From Nocardia takedensis NBRC 100417 (GTDB taxonomy: Bacteria; Actinomycetota; Actinomycetes; Mycobacteriales; Mycobacteriaceae): a DNA stretch of 64,000 bases. Numbering within the stretch: the first letter of the stretch is position 1; each line of letters starts with the position of its first letter. This document shows, one piece after another, positions 51,028 through 60,402 of this stretch. Both the position numbers and the translations under genes were made by a program. The notes under the pieces were generated by a model, which was not told the origin of the DNA, ran no database searches, and worked only from the letters and a program-made list of their open reading frames with translations. Location: assembly GCF_000308695.1 (NCBI RefSeq), contig NZ_BAGG01000011.1, positions 84,120 through 148,119 of the forward strand, in the 5' to 3' direction.

Positions 51028-51696
51028 GTGCGACGCTTCGAATTCGCGGTGGACCGCAGGCACGCCCATGCGGTGAACGAAGTCTTCGCCGACCTCCGAC
51101 GCCTACGTCTGATGGCGGTCGCCGTCACGATCGCCGCCGCGGCCTGCACGGCCCTGCTGATCTGGCTCGACCACCCCTGGTCCTACCTGCTGGCCGTCGC
51201 CTTCGCCCTCGGCACGATCGTCGCGGGCTGGGTCGCGCTGTGGGCCCCGCACCGCGCGAGCGTCGACAAGCTCTACGCCGACGGCGCGCTGGTCCCGGCC
51301 GTCGTCTCCGAGACCCACCCGCGCGGTGTCGTCCTGCTCGCCCTGGTCGACGTCTCCGATCCCGAGACGGCCGAACCGCTCTACGCGCTGGTCACCCGCC
51401 GGGTGCGCGACCTGCCGGGCCACCGGATGCGCGCGGGCGAACGCGTGCCCTCGGTCGCCGTGCGCACCGACCGCGCCCCGCGCCAGGTCGGACAGCGCCG
51501 GCAGGCCGTCAGCGCCATGCCGATCGCCTGGGGGACCAGGGACGTCGCCGTCATCGACCGGGCCCGCGCCGCGATCAGCGAGGTCGAATGGCGGCTGCTC
51601 ACCGACAATCTCGAACTGGCCGCCAAGGTCCGCACCACCTCGGCCAAACGTCTGCTGCTCGATCCCCAGCAACTCCCCGACGACCTGGGCGCCTGA
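51028..51696 (+). CDS. DUF3239-like membrane-anchored protein
   Basis: 222 residues from GTG 51028 (AGGA 7 nt upstream); TTG two codons earlier is possible. Two adjacent helices at about 30-70 (VAVTIAAAACTALLIW, YLLAVAFALGTIVAGWVALW), then a soluble domain with GALVPAVVSETHPRGVVLLALVDV and a C-terminal helical part. Resembles DUF3239, a corynebacterial/nocardial family of unknown function. Confidence 0.65.
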   Translation: MRRFEFAVDRRHAHAVNEVFADLRRLRLMAVAVTIAAAACTALLIWLDHPWSYLLAVAFALGTIVAGWVALWAPHRASVDKLYADGALVPAVVSETHPRGVVLLALVDVSDPETAEPLYALVTRRVRDLPGHRMRAGERVPSVAVRTDRAPRQVGQRRQAVSAMPIAWGTRDVAVIDRARAAISEVEWRLLTDNLELAAKVRTTSAKRLLLDPQQLPDDLGA

Positions 51697-51818
51697 AACC
51701 CGAACCCCCCGCGTCGCGGCCACTCGCGACGCGCGTCGCCGCGTAGGTTGGAGGCGGTGCTGAGCGGTGCGGCGGCGGGCCGTGCCGTCCGACGGTGGCG
51801 GAAGGGGCCGGTGGTCGC

Positions 51819-53216
51819 GTGAAGGTGTCGGGGTTGTGGATCGCGGCGGTGCTCGCGGTGTCGACGGTGGGCTTCGGCGTGGCGCCCGCGCACGCCGACC
51901 CGTTCGTCGGCGCTCCCGGTCTCGGTGACCCCTACTACCCAGAGGACGGCAACGGCGGCTACGACGTCGGCCACTACGACGTCGCCATCGACTACGACCC
52001 GGCCGGCCGCGACCTGCGCGGCCACACCACGATCTCGGCTACCGCCACCCAGGCGCTGCGCACCTTCAACCTCGACTACGACGGCCCCGAGGTGAAGATG
52101 GTCGCCGTCAACGGCCTGCCCGCCGCTTTCGAGCGCAACGGCGACCACGAACTGACCGTGACCCCGCTGCTTCCCCTGCTGCCCGGCCTGCCGTTCACGG
52201 CGGTGGTCGACACCGCGGGCCCCGCCGAGGACCGACCGGGGGAGGGGTGGACGATCTCCGAAGGCGGTGGCGCGTTCGTCGCGGGCGAACCGCATTCGGC
52301 CACCACCTGGTATCCGCTCAACGACACCCCGCTGGACAAGGCGACCTTCACCCTGCACACCACCGTGCCCGCCGAATGGGAAGTCATGTCCAACGGCGTG
52401 CGCACGGCCGACACCGTCACCGGCGATCGACGCACCGTCACCTGGGAGTCGCGCCGCCCGATCCTGGGCTACCTCACCACCGTCGCCATCGACCGCTTCG
52501 AGTTCCTGGAGCAGCGCCGCACCAACGGAACCCCGCTGACCAGCGCCTTCGCCCCCGATGCGCGACACAACTGGGAAACCGAGCAGCGCCTGCCCGAGAT
52601 CCTGGACTTCACCGAAGCCCTCTACGGCCCGTACCCGTTCGACGCGGGCGGCGGCATCTACGTCGACGCCGACATCGAATTCTCGCTGGAGACCCAGACC
52701 CGGCCGATCTACGCGCCGTGGACCGACCTGCCGACCGTGGTGCACGAGATCGCCCACCAGTGGTGGGGTGACGCGGTGTCGATCCGGCAGTGGTCCGACA
52801 TCTGCCTCAACGAATGCTTCGCCAGTTACACCGCCGACTACCTGTGGCCAGAGCGCGTGGAAGGCGTCGACGTCGACGCGCGATACCGCGACACCATCGC
52901 CGAATACCGCGCGGACCCGGACTTCTGGACGATCCCGCTGGCGAATCCGGGGCCGGGAAACGAATTCACCTCCGTCTACTACCGCGGCCCGCTGTTCCTG
53001 CACGCCCTGCGCGCCCGCCTCGGCGACGACGTGTTCTTCCCCGCCCTGCGCGACTTCCTCGCCGCCCACCCCTACGGCAACAGTTCCATGCCCGAACTGC
53101 GCACCTTCCTCCAGACCCGCTCCGCCACCGACCTCACCGACTTCCTGCACGTCTGGCTGGACACCGAAGTCGTTCCGCCCGAGGACCATCTGTTCCCGGG
53201 GGCGCTGCGCGACTGA
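51819..53216 (+). CDS. Secreted M1-family zinc aminopeptidase
   Basis: 465 residues from GTG 51819, chosen because it gives a signal peptide (VKVSGLWIAAVLAVSTVGFG ending AHA). N-terminal beta domain with GYDVGHYDVAIDYDP, then the gluzincin site VVHEIAHQWWGDAVS and downstream zinc ligand in CLNECFASYTADYLW. Shorter than classical PepN (about 850), as for compact actinobacterial exported M1 enzymes. Trims peptides outside the membrane. Confidence 0.92.
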   Translation: MKVSGLWIAAVLAVSTVGFGVAPAHADPFVGAPGLGDPYYPEDGNGGYDVGHYDVAIDYDPAGRDLRGHTTISATATQALRTFNLDYDGPEVKMVAVNGLPAAFERNGDHELTVTPLLPLLPGLPFTAVVDTAGPAEDRPGEGWTISEGGGAFVAGEPHSATTWYPLNDTPLDKATFTLHTTVPAEWEVMSNGVRTADTVTGDRRTVTWESRRPILGYLTTVAIDRFEFLEQRRTNGTPLTSAFAPDARHNWETEQRLPEILDFTEALYGPYPFDAGGGIYVDADIEFSLETQTRPIYAPWTDLPTVVHEIAHQWWGDAVSIRQWSDICLNECFASYTADYLWPERVEGVDVDARYRDTIAEYRADPDFWTIPLANPGPGNEFTSVYYRGPLFLHALRARLGDDVFFPALRDFLAAHPYGNSSMPELRTFLQTRSATDLTDFLHVWLDTEVVPPEDHLFPGALRD

Positions 53217-53226
53217 CCGGCTGCAC

Positions 53227-54321
53227 TCAGGTGTCGGCGTCGAGGCGTTCGCGCGCCTTCTCGAGTGCGCGTTCGGCGCGTTCGAGACGCCGTTCGGCGG
53301 TGCGCAATTCCTCGCGCGCCGCGCGTTCGGCGGTGCGGGCGAAGGCGCGCCGCTGTTCGAGGTGGTCGAGGTCGGCGCGGACCTCGGCGATCCTGGCGTC
53401 GGTGTCGTCGACTCGGTCGCGCGCCTCCGACGCCGCTTCCCGGGCGGAATCGACCGCGCTGGAGGCGGATTCGTGCGCCTCGGTCGCGTCGTCCAGAGCG
53501 CGGCGGGCCGCGTGGGCCTTCTCGCGACGCGCCGCCTCGGTTTTCGCGCGCCGGGAGGTGTCCGCTCCGCCCCCGTGCGCGGCGTTGGCCCGGCTTCCGT
53601 GTGCCCTGTCGGCCGGTCCGCCGTGTGCTGCGTCATCCCTTCTCCCGGGGGCCGCGTCATTCTCGCCGCGCGCTGTGTCGGTCTTGCCCTCGCGCACGGC
53701 GTCGGTCGCCCGACGCTCGGCGGTACCCTGCGAGCCGTGTGAACTCGGCGCGCCGCCGGACTTCCGTTCGCCTCGACCGGCGGACCGCTTTCCGTCGGTG
53801 CCGTCGCGCTTGCCGCCGGAGTCCGACACCACCGACAGCGACGGACCTTCGAGGCCGAAGCCTTCGTAGGTGGCGGCGGTGGCCACGGTCCCCGCGGCGA
53901 CCTGTTCGGCGACCGCCGGATCGGCGAGGGCGGCGTTTAGCGTCTGCCCGACCTCGCGCAGGATCTGCTCGCCCACCGGGCGTCCGGCCTCGGCGGCGAG
54001 GGCCTTGGCGCGGCGGGCTAACGCGGTGACCGCCTGTTGACGCTGGGTGCTGAGCGTGCGCAACCGATCTCCGGAGAGCTTGCGCTGGGCCTCGCGCAGC
54101 GCGGACCCGAGGCGCAGCAGCGCGTCGACCTGATCGGGTTCGGCGCGGGCCAGCAGATTCACCGTCCAGGCCGCGACGGTGGGTTTGCGCAGGTCGGTGA
54201 CGGCGGCGGCGAGGTCGCGGTCACCCGCGTCCTTGGCGGCACGTGCCCGTTCGGTGCGTGCCGCCACGAATTCCGTGGGGTCGAGCCCGTAGAGGTCGCG
54301 TGCGACGTCCGCGAGGGTCAT
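53227..54321 (-). CDS. Actinobacterial coiled-coil hypothetical protein
   Basis: 364 residues from ATG 54321. N-terminal conserved domain (RDLYGLDPTEFVAARTERAR, DLRKPTVAAWTVNLLAR, REVGQTLNAALADP), a disordered Gly/Ser/Arg/His-rich middle (about 165-265), and a C-terminal coiled coil (about 270-364). Family is recurrent in actinobacteria but of unknown function. -10 TACGCT lies 8 nt before the ATG. Confidence 0.75.
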   Translation of the reverse strand: MTLADVARDLYGLDPTEFVAARTERARAAKDAGDRDLAAAVTDLRKPTVAAWTVNLLARAEPDQVDALLRLGSALREAQRKLSGDRLRTLSTQRQQAVTALARRAKALAAEAGRPVGEQILREVGQTLNAALADPAVAEQVAAGTVATAATYEGFGLEGPSLSVVSDSGGKRDGTDGKRSAGRGERKSGGAPSSHGSQGTAERRATDAVREGKTDTARGENDAAPGRRDDAAHGGPADRAHGSRANAAHGGGADTSRRAKTEAARREKAHAARRALDDATEAHESASSAVDSAREAASEARDRVDDTDARIAEVRADLDHLEQRRAFARTAERAAREELRTAERRLERAERALEKARERLDADT

Positions 54322-54417
54322 ACTTGCCAAGCGTAACGATGGGTCCGCTCGACACGACACACCGTGCGAGTTGGGCAAACGTCCACGTCAGTGGGCGCTG
54401 TATGAGAGGTATTGCGA

Positions 54418-54507
54418 GTGAACAGTTTCGGACTCCAGCTGCTGAACGGCCTGATGCCCAGGATCATCGGCTTCTCCCTGCTCGGGATGTACGGCCTGAC
54501 CCTCTGA
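54418..54507 (+). CDS. Possible 29-aa hydrophobic peptide
   Basis: GTG 54418 with GAGAGG 8 nt upstream; begins MNSFGLQLLNGLMPRIIGFS and ends MYGLTL. Amphipathic/hydrophobic and out of keeping with shadow translations. No family recognised. Confidence 0.4.
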   Translation: MNSFGLQLLNGLMPRIIGFSLLGMYGLTL

Positions 54508-54559
54508 GGCCCGGCCGCGCGGCCGGGGTGTAGTAGATGCGGCCACCGCGACGTGCAGG

Positions 54560-54590
54560 TATCCTCACCGCGTTCACGACCACCGTGAAC
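54560..54590 (+). promoter_or_regulatory. Promoter and palindrome upstream of the LppU-like gene
   Basis: -10 TATCCT (54560-54565) followed by GTTCACG (54572-54578) facing CGTGAAC (54584-54590) at the expected transcription start. Confidence 0.45.
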
Positions 54591-54614
54591 GTTTCGGTGA
54601 GAGAGGTTCCCCAC

Positions 54615-55136
54615 GTGAAGTTCCCAGGTGTGAGAATGCCGGCGCGTATCGCGCCCGCGCTCCTGGCGGTGGCCGCACTCGCGGCCGTGGTTACCGGTTG
54701 TTCGGCTGTCGACGAGGCCACCAAGACCGATGTCGCCAAGACCAAGGTCGGCGACTGCATCAGCATCACGAACAACTCCACGACCGCCACCGAGGGCGAA
54801 CCCATGGACTGCTCCTCGCCGAAGGCCGTCTACAAGGTGTTCCAGACCTTCGACGCCAAGACCGAATGCGCGTCGGAGTACACCAGCTACACCGAGGAGT
54901 TGGTCAGCGGCGGGACGGCGTTCCTGTGCCTCGCGCCGAACTTCCAGCAGGATTCCTGCTACAACGACGTCAGCACCTCCCCGTACAAGTGGGTGGATTG
55001 CACCTCGCCCGACGCCACCTTCAAGGTGCTCCAGCGCGTCGACGGCCAGGATGACGAGATGCTGTGCGGCGAGACCGCCGAGCAGTTCATCACCGTCCCG
55101 GACCCGAAGACCCTCTACTGCGTCGGCAAGCCGTAA
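54615..55136 (+). CDS. LppU-family lipoprotein
   Basis: 173 residues from GTG 54615 (GAGAGG site). Signal peptide with lipobox VVTGC near residue 27. Mature part VGDCISITNNSTT...DCSSPKAVYKVFQT, with six further Cys (DCISI, DCSS, ECAS, FLCL, SCYN, DCTS, LCGE, YCVG positions) arranged as disulfides, matches LppU/SCO3897-type septum-formation-like secreted domains. Anchored to the outer membrane-facing side of the plasma membrane; role unknown. Confidence 0.82.
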   Translation: MKFPGVRMPARIAPALLAVAALAAVVTGCSAVDEATKTDVAKTKVGDCISITNNSTTATEGEPMDCSSPKAVYKVFQTFDAKTECASEYTSYTEELVSGGTAFLCLAPNFQQDSCYNDVSTSPYKWVDCTSPDATFKVLQRVDGQDDEMLCGETAEQFITVPDPKTLYCVGKP

Positions 55137-55143
55137 CCCGGTT

Positions 55144-57438
55144 TCATTCCAGCAACGCCACCGAGGCGATGCGATGCAGTGTGAAGTGTCGGACGGTCCC
55201 GGTGACCGGGTCCAGCGCGTCGAGTTGACCGTTGCCCACTTTCAGGGGTTCGACCACACGCTGTGAGGCGACGCCCGAGGCGTCCACATACCCGATGTTG
55301 ACCGACCGCCGCACCCTGGCCGCCAATTGCAGCAATGCCAGGGTCGCGGCGGTACTGGTTCTGCTGCCGTCGGTGCGCACGGCGGTTCCCGAGCGCGCGG
55401 CGGCGGCGCGTTCCCCGGCCCGCAGTTCGGTGACCAGCGATGCCAGTTGATCGGTGTTGGGCGGCATCGGCCGGTAGGGGGTGCGGGCCAGCGGTCGCGC
55501 CGAGATCCGCGCGCCCCGCGTCCGCAGGGTGACGACGGCGCCGGCCGAATCCTCGCCCGCCGGAGCGAATCCCGCGGCGCGCAGGCGGTCGAGGACTTCG
55601 CCGAGCGGCGCCTGCGCGATCGCCACGGTCGGCGCGATCCCGCGCAGCGCCAGGTCGGCGGCGACGGGGGCGGCCAGCATCTGCGCGAGCAGTGCCGGGT
55701 CGTCGCTGCGCACGAACGACTGCGCCACCCCGGCGCGCAACCGGCCGTGTCGGCGGGCGACGTCGTCGATCAGGTAGGTCAGCGCCTGCGGGACGGGGGT
55801 GCGCGAATGGGTCGCGAACAGCGCGTGCAGTTCCGCGGCGGTCAGTCCGGCGTCGAGTGCGCGCCGCACCGAGGTCTCCGACACCCGGTACACCGTGGCC
55901 GCGCCGGCCGATTCCACGTCGGCGACCAGCGCGACGCGCTGCTGGAGTTCGGGCACCAGCGGACCGGGCGCGATCACCGTCAGATCCGCTTGCACCAGCA
56001 CGTGATCGACCGGTTCCGGCAGTGCGGCCGCCATCGCCGCCTCCGCGTCGGCCGCGCTGGTGGGCGCGTCGTGCAGCAGGGCGCGTGCCGGGGAGGCCAG
56101 CGCCCCGCGTCCGACGAGTCCGACCTCACCGGCCTCGCGCAGCGTCTGGCGGACCGCTTCGAGCCGGAACTGCCTACGCCTGCGCGGTTGCCGCCACGCC
56201 AGTACCCGGCCGATGTCGGCGGCGTCGAGGCCCGTCCCCGTGGGCTGTTCGGCCAGCAGATCCAGGATCGCGCGGCGGTCGCGGATCGCGTGCGGGGTGC
56301 GCAATTCGATCGACAGCGCGGCCAGCGGTTTGTCGTTGGCGTCGCGCAGGCCGATCATCCACGGCATCCGGTCCAGTTCCAGCCACACCCGCGCGAGAAC
56401 CAGCCAGCGCCGGGCGGGCGGGGCGTCGAGCCAGGCGTCCGAGGCGGGCGTGGGCGCCCAGAAATCGTCGGTGCCGTCCACGTCGGCGTCGGGCTGACCC
56501 TTCTCGACCAGTTTGGCGGCGGCCAGCAGTTCGATCAGCAGTCCGGCGCGGCCCTCCTCCACACCGATCTGTTTGGCCACCCGGCGCAGTTCCCGCACGC
56601 CGAGTCCGCCCGCGCGCAGGGCGGGCGCGGGGGCCTCGCTCAGCGCCTCCAGCACGCCCGCGCAGTGCCGCAGCAATTCGCCGACCTCACCGGCCGCCAC
56701 CGCGTTCACCTCGGCGGCCGTGTGCTCGCTCGGCGCGGGTTTCGGCGGGGTGAGCACCCACGGGTCGGTCACCGGTTCGTTGCGCAGCACCTGTCCGACC
56801 GTGATCGGCAACTCCACGGTCTCGTCGTCCACGCGGTGCAGCAACCGCAGGGTGAGCAGTTTGCGCACGGGTCGGTCGGCGGGGGCGTCGGGCGCGGCGT
56901 CCTTGGTGCGGCCGCGCGGCCCGGTGGTGGCGAGTTTGTCCAGCAGGGCCCGTTCGGGCGCGCCGATCCCGGCCAGCGCCGCCGTCACCTCGGGTTCGGT
57001 CAGCGCGTCGGGGACGTCGGTGGTGCTGCCCAGTTGCCAGGGCATCGCCTCGGCCGTCGCCGCCACCAGGTGCACGGCGTCGCCGTCGAACCAGATCAGC
57101 GCGCGCTCGCTGAGCCGGGTCAGCGCGGCGTCGAGCGCGGCCTTGGGGGTGCGGCCCTTGAGCGCGGCCCACAGCGCGCGGCGACCCAGCGGGGCGGTGT
57201 TCTCCGGCGGGCGCGAGGTGGAATGCGCGACCAGCGTCTCCACCACCGCGAAATCGAGGGTGTCGAGATCCTCGGTGGCGCGCAGCACCGAGGCGCGCTG
57301 CTGGGCGCGCGCGGCGAGCACGGTCATCGAGGAGGGCAGTGGCACGGCCAGGTCGGGACGCAGCTGCAACAGGGTGACCAGTTGGTCGTCGGTGCGCGCG
57401 CTCAGCCATTCGGCCAGGGTCGGGGTCGCGTTGCCCAT
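55144..57438 (-). CDS. Helicase-associated/WYL-domain protein (Rv0862c-like)
   Basis: 764 residues from ATG 57438. N-terminal winged-helix-like repeats (TLAEWLSARTDDQLVTLLQLRPDL, LDALLR-type segments), a middle helicase-interacting region (ADLTVIAPGPLVPELQQRVALVADVES) and a C-terminal WYL-like strand region (VNIGYVDASGVASQRVVEPLKVGNGQLDALDPVTG). Equivalent to M. tuberculosis Rv0862c, encoded next to XPB (Rv0861c); a repair-linked role is inferred from that pairing. Confidence 0.85.
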   Translation of the reverse strand: MGNATPTLAEWLSARTDDQLVTLLQLRPDLAVPLPSSMTVLAARAQQRASVLRATEDLDTLDFAVVETLVAHSTSRPPENTAPLGRRALWAALKGRTPKAALDAALTRLSERALIWFDGDAVHLVAATAEAMPWQLGSTTDVPDALTEPEVTAALAGIGAPERALLDKLATTGPRGRTKDAAPDAPADRPVRKLLTLRLLHRVDDETVELPITVGQVLRNEPVTDPWVLTPPKPAPSEHTAAEVNAVAAGEVGELLRHCAGVLEALSEAPAPALRAGGLGVRELRRVAKQIGVEEGRAGLLIELLAAAKLVEKGQPDADVDGTDDFWAPTPASDAWLDAPPARRWLVLARVWLELDRMPWMIGLRDANDKPLAALSIELRTPHAIRDRRAILDLLAEQPTGTGLDAADIGRVLAWRQPRRRRQFRLEAVRQTLREAGEVGLVGRGALASPARALLHDAPTSAADAEAAMAAALPEPVDHVLVQADLTVIAPGPLVPELQQRVALVADVESAGAATVYRVSETSVRRALDAGLTAAELHALFATHSRTPVPQALTYLIDDVARRHGRLRAGVAQSFVRSDDPALLAQMLAAPVAADLALRGIAPTVAIAQAPLGEVLDRLRAAGFAPAGEDSAGAVVTLRTRGARISARPLARTPYRPMPPNTDQLASLVTELRAGERAAAARSGTAVRTDGSRTSTAATLALLQLAARVRRSVNIGYVDASGVASQRVVEPLKVGNGQLDALDPVTGTVRHFTLHRIASVALLE

Positions 57439-57564
57439 GTGCTCCCGAGATCGTCGTCGTGTCACCATTCGGGATCCGAGCCTAATCCACCGCGACGGCT
57501 CCCGGCGGGGTGAGCCGGTGAGCTGGGGACTGACCCGCGCGCGCGGACATGCCACAATAGGGCC

Positions 57565-57753
57565 GTGGCGAACAAATCGAAGAAATCCTATGTCGACAAC
57601 GGGTGGCCGAAGCTGGCCGATGGTGACCACGCCGTCACCGAACTCTCCTCGACCCGCTCCGGCAACCTCTCCCCGTACGGCGAGGACACCGAGTTTCCGC
57701 TCCCGGCCGATCAACTGCCCTACCTGCACCCGCACACGGTCATCAACCGCTGA
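57565..57753 (+). CDS. Conserved 62-aa protein (Rv0863-like position)
   Basis: [20 protein letters not shown], then [23 protein letters not shown] and [17 protein letters not shown]. Small, mostly polar, no membrane segment. CACAAT lies 6 nt before the GTG start, consistent with a leaderless mRNA. Divergent from the Rv0862c-like gene, as Rv0863 is in M. tuberculosis. Function unknown. Confidence 0.75.
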   Translation: MANKSKKSYVDNGWPKLADGDHAVTELSSTRSGNLSPYGEDTEFPLPADQLPYLHPHTVINR

Positions 57754-57779
57754 TCTCCGGGCCGGAAGGCGCGAAGATA

Positions 57780-57822
57780 CGAACAAGGCCCCCGCATCCG
57801 AGCGATGCGGGGGCCTTGTTCG
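57780..57822. terminator. Bidirectional terminator, perfect 19-bp stem
   Basis: CGAACAAGGCCCCCGCATC faces its exact complement across CGAGC, between the 62-aa gene and convergent rpf. Confidence 0.9.
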
Positions 57823-57833
57823 TGGACGGGGGG

Positions 57834-58700
<867 letters not shown>

Positions 58701-58778
58701 GCGGGCGCGCGGAGGCTTATTCGCAGCTAGGAGCGGTCCGAACTGTCCGGTTAGCGGACGAATCGGACCCCCAGGAAG

Positions 58779-58803
58779 ACTATAATGTGACCAGGATCAC
58801 ATT
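58779..58803 (-). promoter_or_regulatory. CRP site and -10 upstream of rpf
   Basis: AATGTGACCAGGATCACATT (58784-58803) is a perfect TGTGA-N6-TCACA CRP/GlxR site. Minus-strand -10 TATAGT (58784-58779) abuts it. On the plus strand the same bases read TATAAT (58781-58786). M. tuberculosis CRP is known to control rpfA; whether the site activates or represses here is undecided. Confidence 0.75.
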
Positions 58804-58842
58804 TTGATTGGGTAACGATCGGCGCGGGTAATCCGTGCCCTG

Positions 58843-59085
58843 TCATCGGGAACGACGGCCCGACCACAGCGCGTAGAACACCCCGGAGATGAATCCGAGG
58901 GGCGCGCACATCGCCGCGGGGTACAGCCACAGCGCCGGTTCGGCGTCGCTGAGCACGGGCGTCAGGAAGATCGCCACGATCGCCAGTAGTCCGATGCCGA
59001 ACAGTCCGAGCGCGACGAACAGGAAGCGGTCGCTCGCGCGGCGCGGGGGCTTGCCCTGCGGCGACGGCGCGGAGGAGTCAGTCAC
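58843..59085 (-). CDS. 80-aa two-helix membrane protein
   Basis: GTG 59085 with TACGGT 6 nt upstream (leaderless). Polar N-terminus of ~22 residues, helices at about 23-45 (FLFVALGLFGIGLLAIVAIF) and 55-75 (LWLYPAAMCAPLGFISGVFY), basic C-terminus. Unknown function. An upstream in-frame ATG (59205) is rejected because the added segment is not coding-like. Confidence 0.65.
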   Translation of the reverse strand: MTDSSAPSPQGKPPRRASDRFLFVALGLFGIGLLAIVAIFLTPVLSDAEPALWLYPAAMCAPLGFISGVFYALWSGRRSR

Positions 59086-59296
59086 CCCACGACCGTAAAA
59101 CTGATGTGCTTCGGCAATCGCCACCGGGGTAGACTCGATCCAAGCGCGTCCTACAGCCTGTGGGGCGCGTTCTTTACGCAAGCTGACAGAAAACGGCTGT
59201 GGCACATCGGGAGATCGTCGCCGCGGCCGTTTCCGAGCAGGTGGATGTACTCGGGCCGCTGGGGTCCGAGGTGTCGATGACGAACGGGTGAGCGCA

Positions 59297-59719
59297 GTGC
59301 CGACCGGCAGGGTGAAGTGGTACGACGTCGAAAAGGGCTTCGGCTTCCTTTCCCAGGACGAGGGAGAAGACGTCTACGTCCGTTCGTCCGCGCTGCCCGA
59401 CGGTGTCGAAGGTCTCAAGCCCGGCCAGCGCGTGGAATTCGGCATGGCGGCCGGTCGCCGCGGCCCGCAGGCGCTGAGCCTGAAACTGCTCGAGGCGCCG
59501 CCCTCGGTGCGCGGTCAGGAACGCGAGCGCGCGCCCCGCAAGGAGTCAACGCAGCCGCGCAAATCGCCCGATGAACTGCACGGCCTCGTCGAGGACATGA
59601 TCACGCTGCTCGAGACGAAGGTCCAGCCCGATCTGCGCCGCGGCAAGTACCCGGATCGCAAACTGACCCAACGCATCTCCGAGGTCGTGCGCGCGGTCGC
59701 CCGCGAACTCGACCACTAG
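59297..59719 (+). CDS. cspB: Cold shock domain protein CspB
   Basis: 140 residues from GTG 59297; a GTG three codons upstream is possible. Cold shock OB-fold [15 protein letters not shown] with RNP1 (KGFGFL) and RNP2-like DVYVRSSAL, then a linker and a C-terminal helical extension ([19 protein letters not shown]) absent from the short CspA type but shared with Rv0871. Binds single-stranded RNA/DNA. Confidence 0.94.
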   Translation: MPTGRVKWYDVEKGFGFLSQDEGEDVYVRSSALPDGVEGLKPGQRVEFGMAAGRRGPQALSLKLLEAPPSVRGQERERAPRKESTQPRKSPDELHGLVEDMITLLETKVQPDLRRGKYPDRKLTQRISEVVRAVARELDH

Positions 59720-59760
59720 CGTCCGGCGGCGCGCGGGCGACCGCGCGCCGCGTTCCCGCG

Positions 59761-60348
59761 CTACACCGTGCTGATCGACCAGGCGGCGTGCGGGACGTAG
59801 AACTCGTTGCCCGCCTCGTCGCGGGCCAGGATCGGCAACTGCAACTCCACGCCGATCAACCGCAGTTGCGGCTCCGGGCGCGAATCGATCGTCAACGCGT
59901 AGGACCCGTCCGGGTAGTCGTTGCGGCTGACCACCTGGTCCACGCGCTGACCGGTGTCGGTCGCGTACACCAACTGCGCGATCCACGGCGCGTGCGCGAT
60001 CTTCGCTGGCAGCGACAGTTGCAGCGGATAACCCGGCGGCACCTCCAAGTCCACCGTGCGACCCTGCTGGCAGCCGCCCTCCCCCTCCCGGCACGGCAGC
60101 CCGGCGAAGACGGTGCCCTCGGCGTCGGCGGGACGCTCCGGCAGCACCTCGCAGTCGCGCATGGTCACCGAGCAATAGGCGAACGGGGCGACGTCGACGG
60201 TGCGGCCGTGCGCGTACGCGGTCAGCTGCGGCGACCGCTCGGGCGCGTCGCGCACCGCCACGGCCACGACGCCCGCCACCGCCGCCGTCACCAGCAGCAG
60301 ACCCGCGGCCACCAGGGCCAGGATCGTCCGGAACCCGGGTTTCCTCAC
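59761..60348 (-). CDS. DUF2771 exported protein
   Basis: 195 residues from GTG 60348 (GAGGG site). Signal/anchor at 8-32 (TILALVAAGLLLVTAAVAGVVAVAV), then a mature domain with paired cysteines (FAYCSVTMRDCEVLP, LPCREGEGGCQQG) and VDLEVPPGYPLQLSLPAKI. Matches DUF2771 (Rv0875c-like). Upstream gene is the MFS protein, 55 bp away on the same strand. Function unknown. Confidence 0.82.
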   Translation of the reverse strand: MRKPGFRTILALVAAGLLLVTAAVAGVVAVAVRDAPERSPQLTAYAHGRTVDVAPFAYCSVTMRDCEVLPERPADAEGTVFAGLPCREGEGGCQQGRTVDLEVPPGYPLQLSLPAKIAHAPWIAQLVYATDTGQRVDQVVSRNDYPDGSYALTIDSRPEPQLRLIGVELQLPILARDEAGNEFYVPHAAWSISTV

Positions 60349-60402
60349 GACCGGCCCTCGCGGGTCACGGCCGCGCGCACCGCGCGGATCGTCATCGTTG
60401 CC

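Noticed and set aside
58781..58786. Plus-strand promoter TATAAT for cspB
   Set aside because: Start codon is about 500 bp away with an opposite-strand gene between and no matching -35; possible but unsupported.
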